Shown here one piece after another: positions 55,141 through 63,140 of a stretch of 64,000 nucleotides of DNA (positions are counted from its first letter, which is position 1; each line of letters opens with the position of its first letter). The notes below the pieces were generated by a model. That model was not told the DNA's origin and made no database searches. It saw nothing but the letters and a program-made list of their open reading frames with translations. Origin of the DNA: an uncultured Christensenella sp. (GTDB lineage Bacteria > Bacillota > Clostridia > Christensenellales > Borkfalkiaceae). Made by a program: the position numbers and the translations under genes. The stretch lies in NCBI GenBank assembly GCA_910585685.1, contig CAJUEO010000006.1, forward strand, positions 37,566 to 101,565, in the 5' to 3' direction.

Positions 55141-56472
55141 TCAGGGAGAAACTCTGTTAATATCTCTAGGGAACATTGTAGCATACCTTACATTTTTAAA
55201 GCCCAAAAGGTGCATTGTAAGGCGTTCAAGCCCTAAGCCCAAACCGCCGTGAGGGGGTGCGCCGTACTTGTGAAGCATAAGATACGTTTCAAACTCATCG
55301 GGGTTCATACCCATTTTTTTCATTTTTTCGACTTGCTCGTTATAGTCGTGAATTCTTTGTCCGCCCGAGGTAATCTCTATACCGCGGAATAACAGGTCGA
55401 ACGAAAGTGTAACTTCAGGGTCCTCGGGGTCGTCCATTGTATAGAACGGGCGTTTTTTGGACAGATAGTGCGTAACGAAAAGAAAGTCCGAGTTAAATTG
55501 CTGTTTAGCCCATTTTCCGAGAAACGCTTCTTCTTCGGGTTCAAAGTCCTTCATATCGGTAATGTTTTTAAGTTTTTTAACGCAAAGCGCCTTTGCATCC
55601 TTAAATTTAACACAGGGTATGGTGTTAATTTCGGGTATATCGACTTTCAACAGTTCAACTTCGGGTGCGTATTCCATCTTTAACAGGTTCATTATATATT
55701 TAAGCGCGCCCGTTTCCATATTCATAATGTCGGTAAAACTGTCTATAAAGCCCATTTCAAAGTCCATTGAAATATACTCGTTGAGGTGTCGCGAGGTGTC
55801 GTGGTGCTCTGCACGGAATACGGGAGCAATTTCAAACACGCGTTCATATACGGGTACGAGAGCTTGTTTATAGAGCTGGGGGCTCTGAGCAAGATATACT
55901 GTCTTTCCGAAATAGTCAAGCTTGAATACGTTTGTGCCGCCTTCCGCTCCTGCAAAATTAATTTTCGGGGAGTGAATTTCGGTAAAATTCTGGCTCTGCA
56001 AATATTCTCTGAAACCGCGCTGAATACCCTCTTGAATTTTAAAAATCGCGCGTTCCTTTGGGTTGCGCAACGTCACAGGGCGGTTGTCAAGATTAACCGA
56101 AAGCTCGCAAGTGACCTGCTTTTTAGAAATAACTACGGGCGGAATTGCCGCAGGGGAGGATAAAATTTCGATATTGTGAATTTGAAGCTCGTATCTCTCG
56201 CTGCCGTCGCGCGTTTCGCTTTTGACTACTTTACCCGTAACTTTTGCCGCAGCCTGTTCAACAACTGTTTCATTAAGTCTATAATCCGAAAATTCAGGTG
56301 AGTAAACACACTGTATAAGTTCGCGTGCGGTTCTGACTAAAATAAATGCAAAGTCAGACATATCCCTTATATTGTGTATAGTGCCCTTTATGGCAACTAC
56401 TTTATCAAGATTATTTTTAAATTCCGAATAGGGAGTGGAGGTTGTGGGAACAACGCCCGTAATTTCTTCCAT
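55141..56472 (-). CDS. aspS: Aspartyl-tRNA synthetase, archaeal-type (AspRS2-like)
   Basis: This synthetase charges tRNA with aspartate. The 443-residue length and the sequences YSEFKNNLDKVVAIKGTIHN, VFEIAPVFRAEHHDTSRHL, GQRIHDYNEQ and GGLGLGLERLTM show the compact archaeal/eukaryotic-type class II enzyme, not the 590-residue bacterial form. Bacterial copies of this type are often non-discriminating, making Asp-tRNA(Asn) for later amidation. That role is inferred here, because asnS and gatCAB are not in view. Confidence 0.93.
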   Translation of the reverse strand: MEEITGVVPTTSTPYSEFKNNLDKVVAIKGTIHNIRDMSDFAFILVRTARELIQCVYSPEFSDYRLNETVVEQAAAKVTGKVVKSETRDGSERYELQIHNIEILSSPAAIPPVVISKKQVTCELSVNLDNRPVTLRNPKERAIFKIQEGIQRGFREYLQSQNFTEIHSPKINFAGAEGGTNVFKLDYFGKTVYLAQSPQLYKQALVPVYERVFEIAPVFRAEHHDTSRHLNEYISMDFEMGFIDSFTDIMNMETGALKYIMNLLKMEYAPEVELLKVDIPEINTIPCVKFKDAKALCVKKLKNITDMKDFEPEEEAFLGKWAKQQFNSDFLFVTHYLSKKRPFYTMDDPEDPEVTLSFDLLFRGIEITSGGQRIHDYNEQVEKMKKMGMNPDEFETYLMLHKYGAPPHGGLGLGLERLTMHLLGFKNVRYATMFPRDINRVSP

Positions 56473-56584
56473 AAAATTCCTCGTAAATGTTTTTTATTAA
56501 TTTTACGGCTTTTACAGTTAAAAAGCAAGTAAATTAAATCGGGTAGAAAAATTTTCCCTAATTTGTATTGTTAAAATTTTCTTG

Positions 56585-56613
56585 TTGCATTTTTTTATCA
56601 AAATATATATAAT
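56585..56613 (+). promoter_or_regulatory. Promoter of 6S RNA
   Basis: TTGCAT (56585-56590), a 17-nt spacer and TATAAT (56608-56613), with the predicted start at the GGG at 56621. Confidence 0.75.
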
Positions 56614-56620
56614 ATATATA

Positions 56621-56797
56621 GGGTCTGCGGTGTTCGTGGTATGAAGAATTCGTAATCCACAAAGTTTTTTAGGGAGCAGTTCGTTCGCGAAAATAGTCAA
56701 GGTCTGTTTTACGGAAAGTACGATGTTTCGCTTCGCTGCACCCACCTGCGAGAAGCGGGTTAACACTTTTTCATATCACGGCACAGGCGGATTTTTT
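56621..56797 (+). ncRNA. ssrS: 6S RNA
   Basis: 6S RNA mimics an open promoter and sequesters sigma-A RNA polymerase. The 5' end (gggtctgcggtgttcgtggt) pairs with the 3' end (catatcacggcacaggcgga) in a long closing stem with the small internal loops typical of 6S. A large central bulge and an upper hairpin region lie between. The roughly 177-nt length, the consensus promoter, the pyrimidine-rich CCCACCTGC element and the T-run after the closing stem all support the call. No ORF of interest lies in it. Confidence 0.78.
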
Positions 56798-56881
56798 TAT
56801 TTATTAAATTGTAAATTCCTGCGCATTTTCGCTTGCAAAGCTGAAATAATTGTGATATAATCACTAAGCATAACGACATAA

Positions 56882-56956
56882 GGCCCTGTGGTCAAGCGGT
56901 TAAGACGGAGCCCTCTCAAGGCTCAATCCCGGGTTCGATTCCCGGCAGGGTCACCA
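56882..56956 (+). tRNA. tRNA-Glu (anticodon CTC)
   Basis: A full cloverleaf: acceptor GGCCCTG with CAGGGTC (one G-U), D stem GTC/GAC, anticodon stem GAGCC/GGCTC with loop CTCTCAA (anticodon CTC at 34-36), T loop TTCGATT, and encoded CCA. It reads GAG codons. A terminator follows directly, then the mobile region. Confidence 0.95.
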
Positions 56957-56959
56957 CTT

Positions 56960-57005
56960 AAAACCTAAATCGAACACTTATAGTGTTGTGGTTTAGGTTT
57001 TTTCT
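56960..57005 (+). terminator. Terminator after tRNA-Glu
   Basis: A hairpin with arms AAACCTAAA and TTTAGGTTT, a small inner AACAC/GTGTT stem and a T-run (TTTTTTCTTTT). Confidence 0.85.
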
Positions 57006-57118
57006 TTTGTCCGTATAAATATGCCGAATAAAGCCGTCATATTACCATTGTGCGCTTTTCGGGTGGTTCGGCTGTAATTGTATCAATCACGCACAAACGG
57101 CGGTTTATGCCGCGAAAG

Positions 57119-57256
57119 CCGCTTGACGTGAGAAAGGAGCGTGTTAGGCTACTTTGCCAAAGGCAAACCAAAACCCACCGAGATTTATCTTGGTGGGTTG
57201 CGCGTTTCGCCCTTATTTGCCTATACACACGCTCCTGCGAGGCTCACGTCAAGCGG
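57119..57256. repeat. Nested inverted repeat at the recombinase 3' side
   Basis: An outer 14-bp arm (57119-57132 with 57243-57256) and an inner 10-bp arm (57135-57144 with 57227-57236). A third hairpin near 57172-57199 (ACCCACC/GGTGGGT) lies at the centre. The structure spans 138 bp between the tRNA and the serine recombinase stop. It may be an element end, a recombination site or a replication structure. Confidence 0.7.
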
Positions 57257-57290
57257 AACGTGGAATAAATAGCCGTGATTTGTATTTAGT

Positions 57291-58769
57291 TTATAGGTAC
57301 ATTTCAAGTAAAATCTCTTGTGTACCCATTGGCACAAAATCCGAGTAAAAAGCAAAATCCCGACGGCTTTCGTCATCGGGATTTGTATATAGCGGCGTGT
57401 TGTAGTAAATTTGTATTTTATCGTCAAATACTACGATTTCTTTTATCAGTATGTTTATTAGCATTTGCGGCTCGGCTCGCAAGGCTTGTTCGTAAAATTC
57501 TCGCATTTCGCTTTCGGGGATTTTTACAGCGCATTTACTGCGTTCTATCAGTATTTGTCGTTCTAATTGCTCTTGCTGTTTTTCAAGGTCGTGCAAGCGT
57601 TTATTTGTCGTATTGGAAGTAATACCGTTTTCAATCGCTGCAACAAGATTATTCAATGAGTTTTCTACTTGTTTTTTCTGTTTGAGTAAAATGCTTAACG
57701 TGGAATTTTCTTTTTCGGCGTTGTTTTGCATTTTCATTAACACCTTTATGATAAACTCCATATTGCTCGGCGTTTGCAATACGTTATAGATATTATCGAG
57801 TACAAGATTTTCAAGTATGTTTTTTCGTATCGGTTGTTTGGTACAATCGTTTATTCTCGCTTTACGACCACGACATTTATAATAATACATTTTCGCACCT
57901 GTCTTTGATGTGCCGCTTTCGGCAATAATAGACTGACCGCAATAGCCGCATTTCAATTTATGGCGTAACAAATAAACAACATCTATACTACGCTTGCCGT
58001 GTTTATTAGCGTTCACAATAGCGCGTACTTTTTCAAACGTATCGTAATCGACGATTTGCGGATACATATTATCTACTGTTTCATCGTCGTGTTTATATAC
58101 GCCTAAATATTTATCATTTTTGAGTATATTATAAACGGTGTTTCTCGGTAATGGCTTGCCTTTATGCGTAACGCCTTTTTCGTTTAAGACTTTCATAATA
58201 TTTTTAACATAAACGCCTTTTGCAAATTGGTCGTAAATGTAACGCACAACTTCGGATTGAAATTCGTCTGGTACGATTTTCCTACCGTTCAACTTATAAC
58301 CGTATAATAATGTACCGCCTTGAAAGTAGCCTTTAATGCGTGTTTCTTTCATTCCGCGTTTGACTTTCTGCGCAAGTTCAGCGGAATAGTATTGGTTCAT
58401 ACCTTCCAAAAGGCTTTCGAGTATAATTCCCTCGGGTGTGTCGGGTATGTTTTCCATAGCGGACAATACCGATATGCCGTTATTTTTAAGCGTGCGTTTA
58501 TGTATCGTGCTTTCGTACTTATTACGCGAAAATCTATCAAGTTTATAGACAATAACGTAATTCCACTCTTTACGCGCACTGTCTTTTATCATACGCTGAA
58601 AGTCGGGGCGGTTGTCGTTCGTACCCGTCATAGCACGGTCGATATACGTATTGAGTATGAGAATATTATTACGTTGTGCAAATTCTTCGCATACTCTCAA
58701 CTGTCCGTCAATGGACTGTTCCGTTTGCTGGTCGCAAGAGTATCTTGCATAGATTACTGCTGTTTTCAT
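57291..58769 (-). CDS. Large serine recombinase, full length
   Basis: A 492-residue site-specific recombinase. The N-terminal resolvase domain has the nucleophilic serine in IYARYSCDQQTEQSIDGQ and YKLDRFSRNKYE. A recombinase domain follows (about 160-270), then a zinc ribbon (CGYCGQS ... YYKCRGR) and a coiled coil (about 330-440). An AAGGAG site precedes the ATG. Such enzymes integrate and excise mobile elements at short att sites. It is flanked on both sides by nested inverted repeats. Confidence 0.95.
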   Translation of the reverse strand: MKTAVIYARYSCDQQTEQSIDGQLRVCEEFAQRNNILILNTYIDRAMTGTNDNRPDFQRMIKDSARKEWNYVIVYKLDRFSRNKYESTIHKRTLKNNGISVLSAMENIPDTPEGIILESLLEGMNQYYSAELAQKVKRGMKETRIKGYFQGGTLLYGYKLNGRKIVPDEFQSEVVRYIYDQFAKGVYVKNIMKVLNEKGVTHKGKPLPRNTVYNILKNDKYLGVYKHDDETVDNMYPQIVDYDTFEKVRAIVNANKHGKRSIDVVYLLRHKLKCGYCGQSIIAESGTSKTGAKMYYYKCRGRKARINDCTKQPIRKNILENLVLDNIYNVLQTPSNMEFIIKVLMKMQNNAEKENSTLSILLKQKKQVENSLNNLVAAIENGITSNTTNKRLHDLEKQQEQLERQILIERSKCAVKIPESEMREFYEQALRAEPQMLINILIKEIVVFDDKIQIYYNTPLYTNPDDESRRDFAFYSDFVPMGTQEILLEMYL

Positions 58770-58800
58770 TTGAGAAATCTCCTTTTAGATTAGATTTTTT

Positions 58801-58956
58801 ATTTACCTTTCGGCGGAGCGAAAATAAACGGCAACGCATTGGCAAGTGTTTTCAATAACTGTCTTTTCGCTTTTTTGCAAGGGCTACGCAAGTAGTGCAT
58901 TTTACCCTTGCGAAAAAGTGCGTTGTCGTTTACGCTCCACCGGACGAAAGGTAAAT
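58801..58956. repeat. Long imperfect inverted repeat between rep and recombinase
   Basis: An outer arm of 38 bp (58801-58838 with 58919-58956) shares ATTTACCTTTCG and GGAGCG and an ACGGCAACGCA/TGCGTTGTCGT segment, with small mismatches. An inner 13-bp arm (58871-58883 with 58905-58917) closes the loop. The region holds no ORF. It is a candidate double-strand origin for the HUH Rep or a terminator-like end. Confidence 0.75.
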
Positions 58957-58959
58957 AAT

Positions 58960-59847
58960 TTAATTGGCTGTGGGCATTTGCGCTAATACTTCGGGCGTGG
59001 CTTTGCCCCTAACTACGCCGTCGCTGTCTATGCAAGTGAAATCGTCGAATAAAATCACTTTCTTATCGTCAATTCCCGTCGGGCAAATAATATCTTCGTC
59101 GAGAATATTGCCTTTTATATAAGTCGGCAATTTACCGCCGAATACAAGTTTTTCGCCGCTCTTTTCTATGTATTTGAGTAAGTAGCGAACGGAACGCTCT
59201 ATATCTCGGTTGCATATCTCTTTGAAATCGTTTCGCCCAAACCTTTCGAGAAAGTGGGTATTTTGGTATGTCGTTTGTTTGCGGTGCTTTTTCGTGTCGT
59301 AATCAGTTACGGCTTTTAATTCGCCTATCATAGCGTTTTCGGGTATGTGGAATATACCGTGAAAATGCAAACGCTGTTTGTCTGGACTGCGTTCCCATAC
59401 GCCGATATATTTCCAACCGTTACGGCTTACGGCGTGTTTTAAGGTGTTGCGTAAAGTTTTTTTGAAAGTGTTTTCGTCGTGCTTTGCGCTGTCGAACGTG
59501 AAAGTTACAAAATAGTTCCAACTTTGCAAGCGGACTTTACGCCATAACCGTGTACGGCGTTTCGCCGCATTGGTTTTCTTGCGTTCAATGTTTTGCTCGG
59601 TATATGCCTTTGCTTGCTCGGCGGTTTCAAATTCGCCTTGCAATTTCTCGGCAATATACTTTTTGCGTTCGCGTTTGGGTAGGCTTTGGCTTTCTTTATA
59701 CGCTGTTTCAAACGCTTGCTTTTTGGTGTCTTGGGTCGTTGCTTTTTTAGGCGGCTGTTTCTTATGCTTGCCGCGCTTGAAATTGTCGGGCGGTATAGCG
59801 ATAAAATGACTGCCGTCGTTGTAGATTTTTGCGTCAATAATTGACAT
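58960..59847 (-). CDS. HUH-type replication initiator protein
   Basis: A 295-residue protein with an N-terminal basic, coiled region (about 20-110) and an HUH rolling-circle domain: motif 1 FVTFTFD, motif 2 LHFHGIFHI (two histidines) and motif 3 YLLKYIEKSGEK with two tyrosines. It resembles Rep proteins of small plasmids, filamentous phages and Bacillota mobile elements. It would nick its origin to start rolling-circle replication or transfer. The ATG at 59847 follows AAGGAG. A terminator-like hairpin lies just upstream. Confidence 0.85.
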   Translation of the reverse strand: MSIIDAKIYNDGSHFIAIPPDNFKRGKHKKQPPKKATTQDTKKQAFETAYKESQSLPKRERKKYIAEKLQGEFETAEQAKAYTEQNIERKKTNAAKRRTRLWRKVRLQSWNYFVTFTFDSAKHDENTFKKTLRNTLKHAVSRNGWKYIGVWERSPDKQRLHFHGIFHIPENAMIGELKAVTDYDTKKHRKQTTYQNTHFLERFGRNDFKEICNRDIERSVRYLLKYIEKSGEKLVFGGKLPTYIKGNILDEDIICPTGIDDKKVILFDDFTCIDSDGVVRGKATPEVLAQMPTAN

Positions 59848-59888
59848 TGTGGTGTTCTCCTTGTGATTTAGATTTTTTGGAAATAGAA

Positions 59889-59938
59889 AAAACGGGCAAA
59901 ATACAAAACAATACACTTGTTCCGTACTTTGCCCGTTT
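59889..59938 (-). terminator. Hairpin upstream of rep
   Basis: Arms AAACGGGCAAA (59890-59900) and TTTGCCCGTTT (59928-59938) with a 27-nt loop. Read on the minus strand, a T-run follows. It sits between the 45-aa ORF and rep and may attenuate rep. Confidence 0.6.
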
Positions 59939-60133
59939 CGTGCGGCGCGTTCCTTTTTTATTCGGAAATCTTTTACGCTCGCTTATTTGGCTGTACAATC
60001 ATACAATACGCCTATTCGTTAAGCCGATATATTCAATTTTCGTGGGGCGGCGTGGTACGTTGCGCCCCTAACCATACATACATTTTTTGAGTTGTCGTAG
60101 CACGTTGCAACTCTAACCTTTCAATACAATACG

Positions 60134-60271
60134 TTAATTTTCTTTCTTTTCTTTTGCTAATTCCAAAACTCTTGCGTACAGCGTTTCAAAGAATAGCCGC
60201 CGTTCGCTCTCTTGTAATGCCGTTATGTCGGGCGTTCCGATAGTAACGACTTCGAGTTCGGTTTTCAGCAT
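60134..60271 (-). CDS. Small ORF (45 aa) upstream of rep
   Basis: A 45-residue ORF, too short for many callers, with a strong AAGGAGG ribosome-binding site upstream. It encodes MLKTELEVVTIG, then a helix (DITALQESERRLFFETLYAR) and a lysine-rich end. It shares orientation with rep and the recombinase. I do not recognise a family; a small regulator or accessory factor of the element is possible. Confidence 0.6.
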   Translation of the reverse strand: MLKTELEVVTIGTPDITALQESERRLFFETLYARVLELAKEKKEN

Positions 60272-60325
60272 TTTTCGCACCTCCTTATGTTTTAGTTTTT
60301 TTTAGGGTTGTCTATGGCAAAATAA

Positions 60326-60462
60326 AATACCCCTCACTTAATAGCCACGAGAAAAGGCAAAAATACACGCCCTTTTTGAAAATTTCATCAAACTTTCATA
60401 TTCGACTGCTTTTAGGCTGTTTTCAATACCCCTACACTATAAAGCCACGGCAGACGGCAAAA
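60326..60462. repeat. Pair of imperfect direct repeats
   Basis: Two copies of AATACCCCT, about 10 variable bases, AGCCACG and GGCAAAA begin at 60326 and at 60425 (99 bp apart). They lie upstream of the rep-linked genes, as expected of Rep-binding iterons. Confidence 0.55.
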
Positions 60463-60754
60463 GTTGACGATTTGCAAGAAAAAAGTTAAAAAAATTTTTT
60501 CCACACTATTTAGGCTTGAAAACAGCGTTTTATCACGGTATGCGGAAAAAGTTTTTGCCCGTTGCTTATTTAAGCGTAAACGATTATACCACACAGCAAA
60601 AAATAATGCGGTGGCATTGATAGACAGTTTACGGTGCAAAAAGTGTAACAAAGTAATAATACGGCGCATAGAGTAGCGGCAAAGTAACGGAACGTAAACG
60701 GCACAAAAAAGGACGGTGCGAATAACACCGCCGAAAGGAAAACACGACGTAATG

Positions 60755-60844
60755 AAAAAGCAAAGAACGCGGCGGCGTAAAAAAATCGGGACGTGCGCAA
60801 GGGGTTTACCGCGCCGCCCGATTTTCGCCGCCGCTTTGCTTTTT
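60755..60844. repeat. Long imperfect inverted repeat
   Basis: Left arm 60755-60790 and right arm 60817-60844 share AAAAAGCAAAG, GCGGCGGCG and AAAATCGGG with small gaps. It lies back to back with the hairpin at 60876-60932. Confidence 0.6.
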
Positions 60845-60875
60845 CGGCGGTTTCTCGGTTTGTTTGGTTGGTTTT

Positions 60876-60932
60876 GTCGCGGGTGCTTGACGGCGGCGTA
60901 AGCCGCCGCTTGTTTTATCAAGCACCCGCGAC
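60876..60932. repeat. Perfect two-tier hairpin
   Basis: A 15-bp perfect outer arm (60876-60890 with 60918-60932), and inside it a 7-bp GC arm (CGGCGGC/GCCGCCG) with a GTAA tetraloop. It is very stable. No T-run follows it immediately. It is a candidate nick-site hairpin or lagging-strand origin. Confidence 0.75.
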
Positions 60933-60977
60933 AGTGCCATTTAATAAAAATATATGTTTTTTGCGTTTTAATACCGT

Positions 60978-61006
60978 TTGACTTTATGCACGATAACGTG
61001 TATAAT
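60978..61006 (+). promoter_or_regulatory. Promoter of the restriction-modification genes
   Basis: TTGACT (60978-60983), a 17-nt spacer and TATAAT (61001-61006), followed by AAGGAG before the methyltransferase ATG. Confidence 0.85.
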
Positions 61007-61033
61007 AATTATAAATCACATAAGGAGCAGTTT

Positions 61034-62128
61034 ATGCTTATCGCGCTTTCGGAATATGCAAAAATTCAAAATCGCAGTAATGATACGCTTCGCCGTATGG
61101 CTGAAAAGGGGCTATTTAAGTCCGCGCAAAAAATCGGGCGTAATTGGGTAATAGATAGTGATGAAATATACCCCGTCAAAAAAAGAACGCAAGCAAAAGA
61201 AAGTTTTTCCGTTATATCTTTATTTTCGGGCTGTGGCGGTATGGACTTGGGACTTGTCGGCGGTTTTGATTTTCTCAATCGCCATTATGAGAAAACGGGG
61301 TTTGAAATTATATGGGCAAATGAAATAAACGCTTCCGCTTGCAAGACTTATCGGGCGAATTTAGGTAATTATATTGTTGAGGGCGATATAAAAACGGAGA
61401 TAGAAAATTTGCCTAAATATGCCGATATTATAGTGGGCGGTTTCCCTTGTCAAGATATTTCTATAAATGGAAAAATGCTTGGCGTAAATGGAAAAAGAAG
61501 TAGTCTTTATTCTTATATTGTGGAAGCGGTCAAACGTGTAAAGCCGAAAATTTTTATTGCCGAAAATGTCGGCGGTTTGTTGCTCAAACAAAACGAATAC
61601 TCGCTAAATAAAATACTTGAAGATTTTAATTCTTTGGGGTATAATGTTGATTACGCTTTGTATCACGCCGAAGATTATGGCGTACCGCAAACAAGAGAAC
61701 GTGTAATATTTGTAGGAACGCAAAAAGATTTGCCGCGTTTTGTTCCCCCTAAACCTACTGTAAAAACCCCCGTGACCGCAAAAGAAGCGTTACAAGACCT
61801 TGAAAATTTGCCGCAAGATAAAGCGTTTTCGCATATTTGGAGTAATGCAAACGTAAGCGGCGAACAAGGCAATCGGCGTTTAATTGCCGATAGAGCAGGT
61901 TATACAATTAGGGCAGAATGTCACGGCAATATACAATTTCACTATTCTTTACCGAGAAGAATATCAATGCGAGAAGCAGCGCGCATACAATCATTCCCCG
62001 ATACGTTTATTTTTCCTTGCGGTTTAAGAGAAACCGAACGGCAAATCGGCAATGCTGTTCCCCCCGTTTTAGCGTGGCATATTGCGCAAAAAGTAAAAGC
62101 AGTTTTAAGGAATAATGCAAATGAATAA
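61034..62128 (+). CDS. DNA (cytosine-5-)-methyltransferase
   Basis: A 364-residue C5-cytosine methyltransferase. Residues 1-50 form a small DNA-binding domain (MLIALSEYAKIQNRSNDTLR, excisionase/MerR-like). The catalytic part has motif I (SLFSGCGGMDLGL), IV with the PCQ cysteine (GGFPCQDIS), VI (ENVGG), VIII (QTRERVIFVG), and IX-X (ARIQSFPDTFIF, QIGNAVPPVLA). The target sequence cannot be read by eye. The ATG at 61034 follows AAGGAG; a longer reading begins inside the promoter. It overlaps the endonuclease by 14 nt, a standard type II pair. Confidence 0.93.
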   Translation: MLIALSEYAKIQNRSNDTLRRMAEKGLFKSAQKIGRNWVIDSDEIYPVKKRTQAKESFSVISLFSGCGGMDLGLVGGFDFLNRHYEKTGFEIIWANEINASACKTYRANLGNYIVEGDIKTEIENLPKYADIIVGGFPCQDISINGKMLGVNGKRSSLYSYIVEAVKRVKPKIFIAENVGGLLLKQNEYSLNKILEDFNSLGYNVDYALYHAEDYGVPQTRERVIFVGTQKDLPRFVPPKPTVKTPVTAKEALQDLENLPQDKAFSHIWSNANVSGEQGNRRLIADRAGYTIRAECHGNIQFHYSLPRRISMREAARIQSFPDTFIFPCGLRETERQIGNAVPPVLAWHIAQKVKAVLRNNANE

Positions 62129-63140
62129 AATTGAATTTGAAAATATACTGAATTTGTGTTGTGCACAATTAACGGAAGAAGCACGAAAAGTCGGATTTAA
62201 GTCGGCAGGTCAATTTGAAAATAGAGTGCGCGAAATATTGGGCGATTTAACGAAAGCCGAAACATCGTTTAGTGTAGATTTTAACCCACATCCGCAAGCA
62301 TTTCCCGATATTGCTATGGGTGAATATGGTGTCGAAGTCAAATTTACATTAAACGATACTTGGCGCAGTGTTGCAAATAGCGTTTTAGAAACTCAACGTA
62401 TAGAAAGCGTAAAGCATATATATGTTGTTTTTGGTAAAATGGGCGGCGTTCCCGAAGTTGCTTGGGGCGAGTATGAACAAAGCGTTATACACGTTCGCAC
62501 GTCGCACGTTCCACGTTTTGAAGTAGAAGTAACGCCGAATAAAGCAACGGTAAAAACTTCTTTATTTGAACAAATGGGCGTAAAATATGACGATTTCCGC
62601 AAATTGGATATGCAAGAGAAAATGCGTTATATACGCGCTTATGCTCGTAAAATTCACCCCGACGGTAGGCTATGGTGGATAGATAATGACGGCGGCACTG
62701 AACACACTACACCCGTGCAAGCAAGACTATATACTAATTTATCTATGGAAGAAAAGACAAAATTGCGTGCAGAAGCGGCATTACTTTGTCCGAGTATAGT
62801 AAAATCGGGGCGTTGTAGAAATAAATATGACGATATGGTTTTGTATTTGATTACTTATCACGGCGTATTATGCCATCAGGCAAGAGATTTGTTTTCGGCT
62901 GGAAGTGTAGCAAATCCTAAAAATGACGACGAGGGCGGTATTTACATAGAACGCGCATTAAAATTGATTGAAGATGAAATGATAAAAGCGGCTCACACAA
63001 TGGACGATGCTTTGTTTATCGAATATTGGGGCGAAAGTGTTGCGCCCGAAAAAAGGATTAAACGGTGGCTTGAAAAAGCCGATTTACTTGCGCACGATTG
63101 GAAGCCGTCCGAAAGCCTTTTTATAGGCAAAATTTTTTAA
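62115..63140 (+). CDS. Type II restriction endonuclease (PD-(D/E)XK)
   Basis: A 341-residue protein translated from within the end of the methyltransferase gene. It carries a PD-(D/E)XK-type site: FPDIAMGEYGVEVKFT near residue 70, with D, E and K appropriately spaced. No close named enzyme is recognised, so the recognition site is unknown. Its partnership with the cytosine methyltransferase supports a restriction-modification role. Its stop abuts the stop of the convergent recombinase with no gap. Confidence 0.8.
   Translation: MQMNKIEFENILNLCCAQLTEEARKVGFKSAGQFENRVREILGDLTKAETSFSVDFNPHPQAFPDIAMGEYGVEVKFTLNDTWRSVANSVLETQRIESVKHIYVVFGKMGGVPEVAWGEYEQSVIHVRTSHVPRFEVEVTPNKATVKTSLFEQMGVKYDDFRKLDMQEKMRYIRAYARKIHPDGRLWWIDNDGGTEHTTPVQARLYTNLSMEEKTKLRAEAALLCPSIVKSGRCRNKYDDMVLYLITYHGVLCHQARDLFSAGSVANPKNDDEGGIYIERALKLIEDEMIKAAHTMDDALFIEYWGESVAPEKRIKRWLEKADLLAHDWKPSESLFIGKIF

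Larger units (their letters stand above)
60272..61033. other. Intergenic region rich in repeats (rep/MTase gap)
   Basis: About 760 nt without a convincing gene. A 510-nt minus-strand ORF here has a sequence unlike any real protein and no ribosome-binding site. The region holds two 37-bp imperfect direct repeats, two large inverted repeats (listed separately) and the promoter of the methyltransferase. It is the natural place for replication or transfer control sites of the element. Confidence 0.65.

Noticed and set aside
60412..60921. Minus-strand ORF of 169 codons
   Set aside because: Unnatural composition, no ribosome-binding site, and overlap with the repeats and inverted repeats.
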